A stretch of 15,015 nucleotides of DNA from RGIG8775 sp045587785 (GTDB lineage Bacteria > Bacillota > Clostridia > Oscillospirales > CAG-272). The notes under the pieces were generated by a model. That model did not search any database. It was not told the origin of the DNA and was given only the letters and a program-made list of their open reading frames with translations. The stretch covers positions 1 through 15,015 of the forward strand of contig JAZNDA010000105.1 in assembly GCA_045587785.1 (NCBI GenBank), read 5' to 3'. The position numbers and the translations under genes were made by a program. This document shows, in pieces, positions 14,655 through 15,015 of this stretch (position 1 is the first letter of the stretch; the number at the start of each line of letters is the position of its first letter).

Positions 14655-14733
14655 TCTGTCGGTAACCGCTATCTCGCTGCTATCCTATAGAGTTAAAACT
14701 GTCCTTTAGAACCCGACGCATAGCGGGGGGGAT
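14655..14733. repeat. Right arm of inverted repeat flanking the sigma gene
   Basis: Inverted counterpart of 12669-12742: reads TCTGTCGGTA (14655-14664), then AAAACTGTCCTT and AGAAC, ending GCGGGGGGGAT (14723-14733). With the left arm it encloses about 2.06 kb containing the terminator, operator, promoter and sigma-like gene. Confidence 0.65.
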
Positions 14734-14767
14734 TTCCTTTTCGGGCATAGCCCTAATACTACTGGCG

Positions 14768-14787
14768 GCGCACAAGTGCGCTTTTTA
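14768..14787 (+). terminator. Terminator-like hairpin in the repeat cluster
   Basis: GCGCAC-AA-GTGCGC followed by TTTTT. No gene ends here, so it may belong to the repeat element. Confidence 0.5.
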
Positions 14788-15015
14788 TTGGCCTGCCAGC
14801 CATGCAACTATTACCTCCTACCCATAAATGGGTTGTACGAATAGGCTCCCTCCGAGAGGGAGGGGGACCGCCGCGGGGTTCCCCGAAACGAATAAAATGA
14901 GTTTTGGGGGTTCTCGCGTTAGCGGTGGAAGGAGCCTGCGCGACTTCATTGTACTTGCAGACTTTATTCGTTGCGCGGGCTCCCTCAGTCGCCTAATCGG
15001 CGCCAGCTCCCTCCC

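Larger units (their letters stand above)
14577..15015. repeat. Intergenic repeat cluster at right edge
   Basis: No gene is seen from 14524 to the window end. Inverted repeats are dense: CCACC/GGTGG (14587-14599), ACCCAT/ATGGGT (14820-14834), AGGCTCC (14843-14849) with GGAGCCT (14931-14937) enclosing a long imperfect stem (CCCCGAAAC with GTTTTGGGG inside), and GGAGCCTGCGCGAC (14931-14944) with GTTGCGCGGGCTCC (14970-14983). GGCTCCCT recurs as a direct motif at 14844 and 14978. This matches the GCTCCCT-type interspersed repeats I associate with gut Clostridia. The element continues past the edge. Confidence 0.6.

Noticed and set aside
12669..14733. Insertion sequence or transposon
   Set aside because: No transposase or recombinase is encoded between the arms and no direct target duplication flanks them.

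Overview
The window looks like a chromosomal segment of an anaerobic, endospore-forming Firmicute, probably an uncultured gut Clostridia lineage. The basis is a recognisable spore germination protease (gpr), AGGAGG-type ribosome sites and canonical sigma-A promoters, a bacterial serpin, a lipoprotein with a Gram-positive style lipobox, and hairpin-rich intergenic repeats of the kind common in gut Clostridia. No genus can be named from the sequence alone.

Layout. 2-1189 (+) is a serpin whose N-terminus lies off the left edge. 1190-1640 is a hairpin-dense intergenic element. A minus-strand block follows, read right to left: gpr (6261-7157), a candidate 49-codon membrane ORF (6065-6214), an XRE/S24 LexA-like regulator (5158-5949) overlapping a PfkB-type 1-phosphofructokinase (4223-5161) by ATGA, a polysaccharide flippase (2558-4075), and a membrane protein with an HELSH zinc motif (1641-2495) behind its own strong promoter. 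On the plus strand come an orphan peptide-type ABC solute-binding lipoprotein (7449-9269), then a promoter, a strongly structured leader RNA with a terminator, and a small membrane protein (9588-10199) with a PETT pentapeptide repeat and a His/Cys zinc-type tail. recG (10478-12586, minus) follows a short stretch of decayed coding sequence. Last is a 535-residue sigma-70-like protein (12916-14523, +) carrying a large C-terminal extension, followed by a repeat cluster running off the right edge.

How the parts relate. Most genes are housekeeping or surface functions without an obvious shared pathway. The clearest regulatory unit is the S24 regulator plus sugar-phosphate kinase operon, which has a good promoter and candidate operators. 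The two regions that look most unusual are the sigma-factor gene, visibly AT-richer than its neighbours and bracketed by imperfect inverted repeats of about 75 bases (12669-12742 and 14655-14733), and the leader at 9339-9567, where one 5' segment can pair either with a 12-bp partner or with the terminator's upstream arm. Both are inferences from sequence, with no database support available here.
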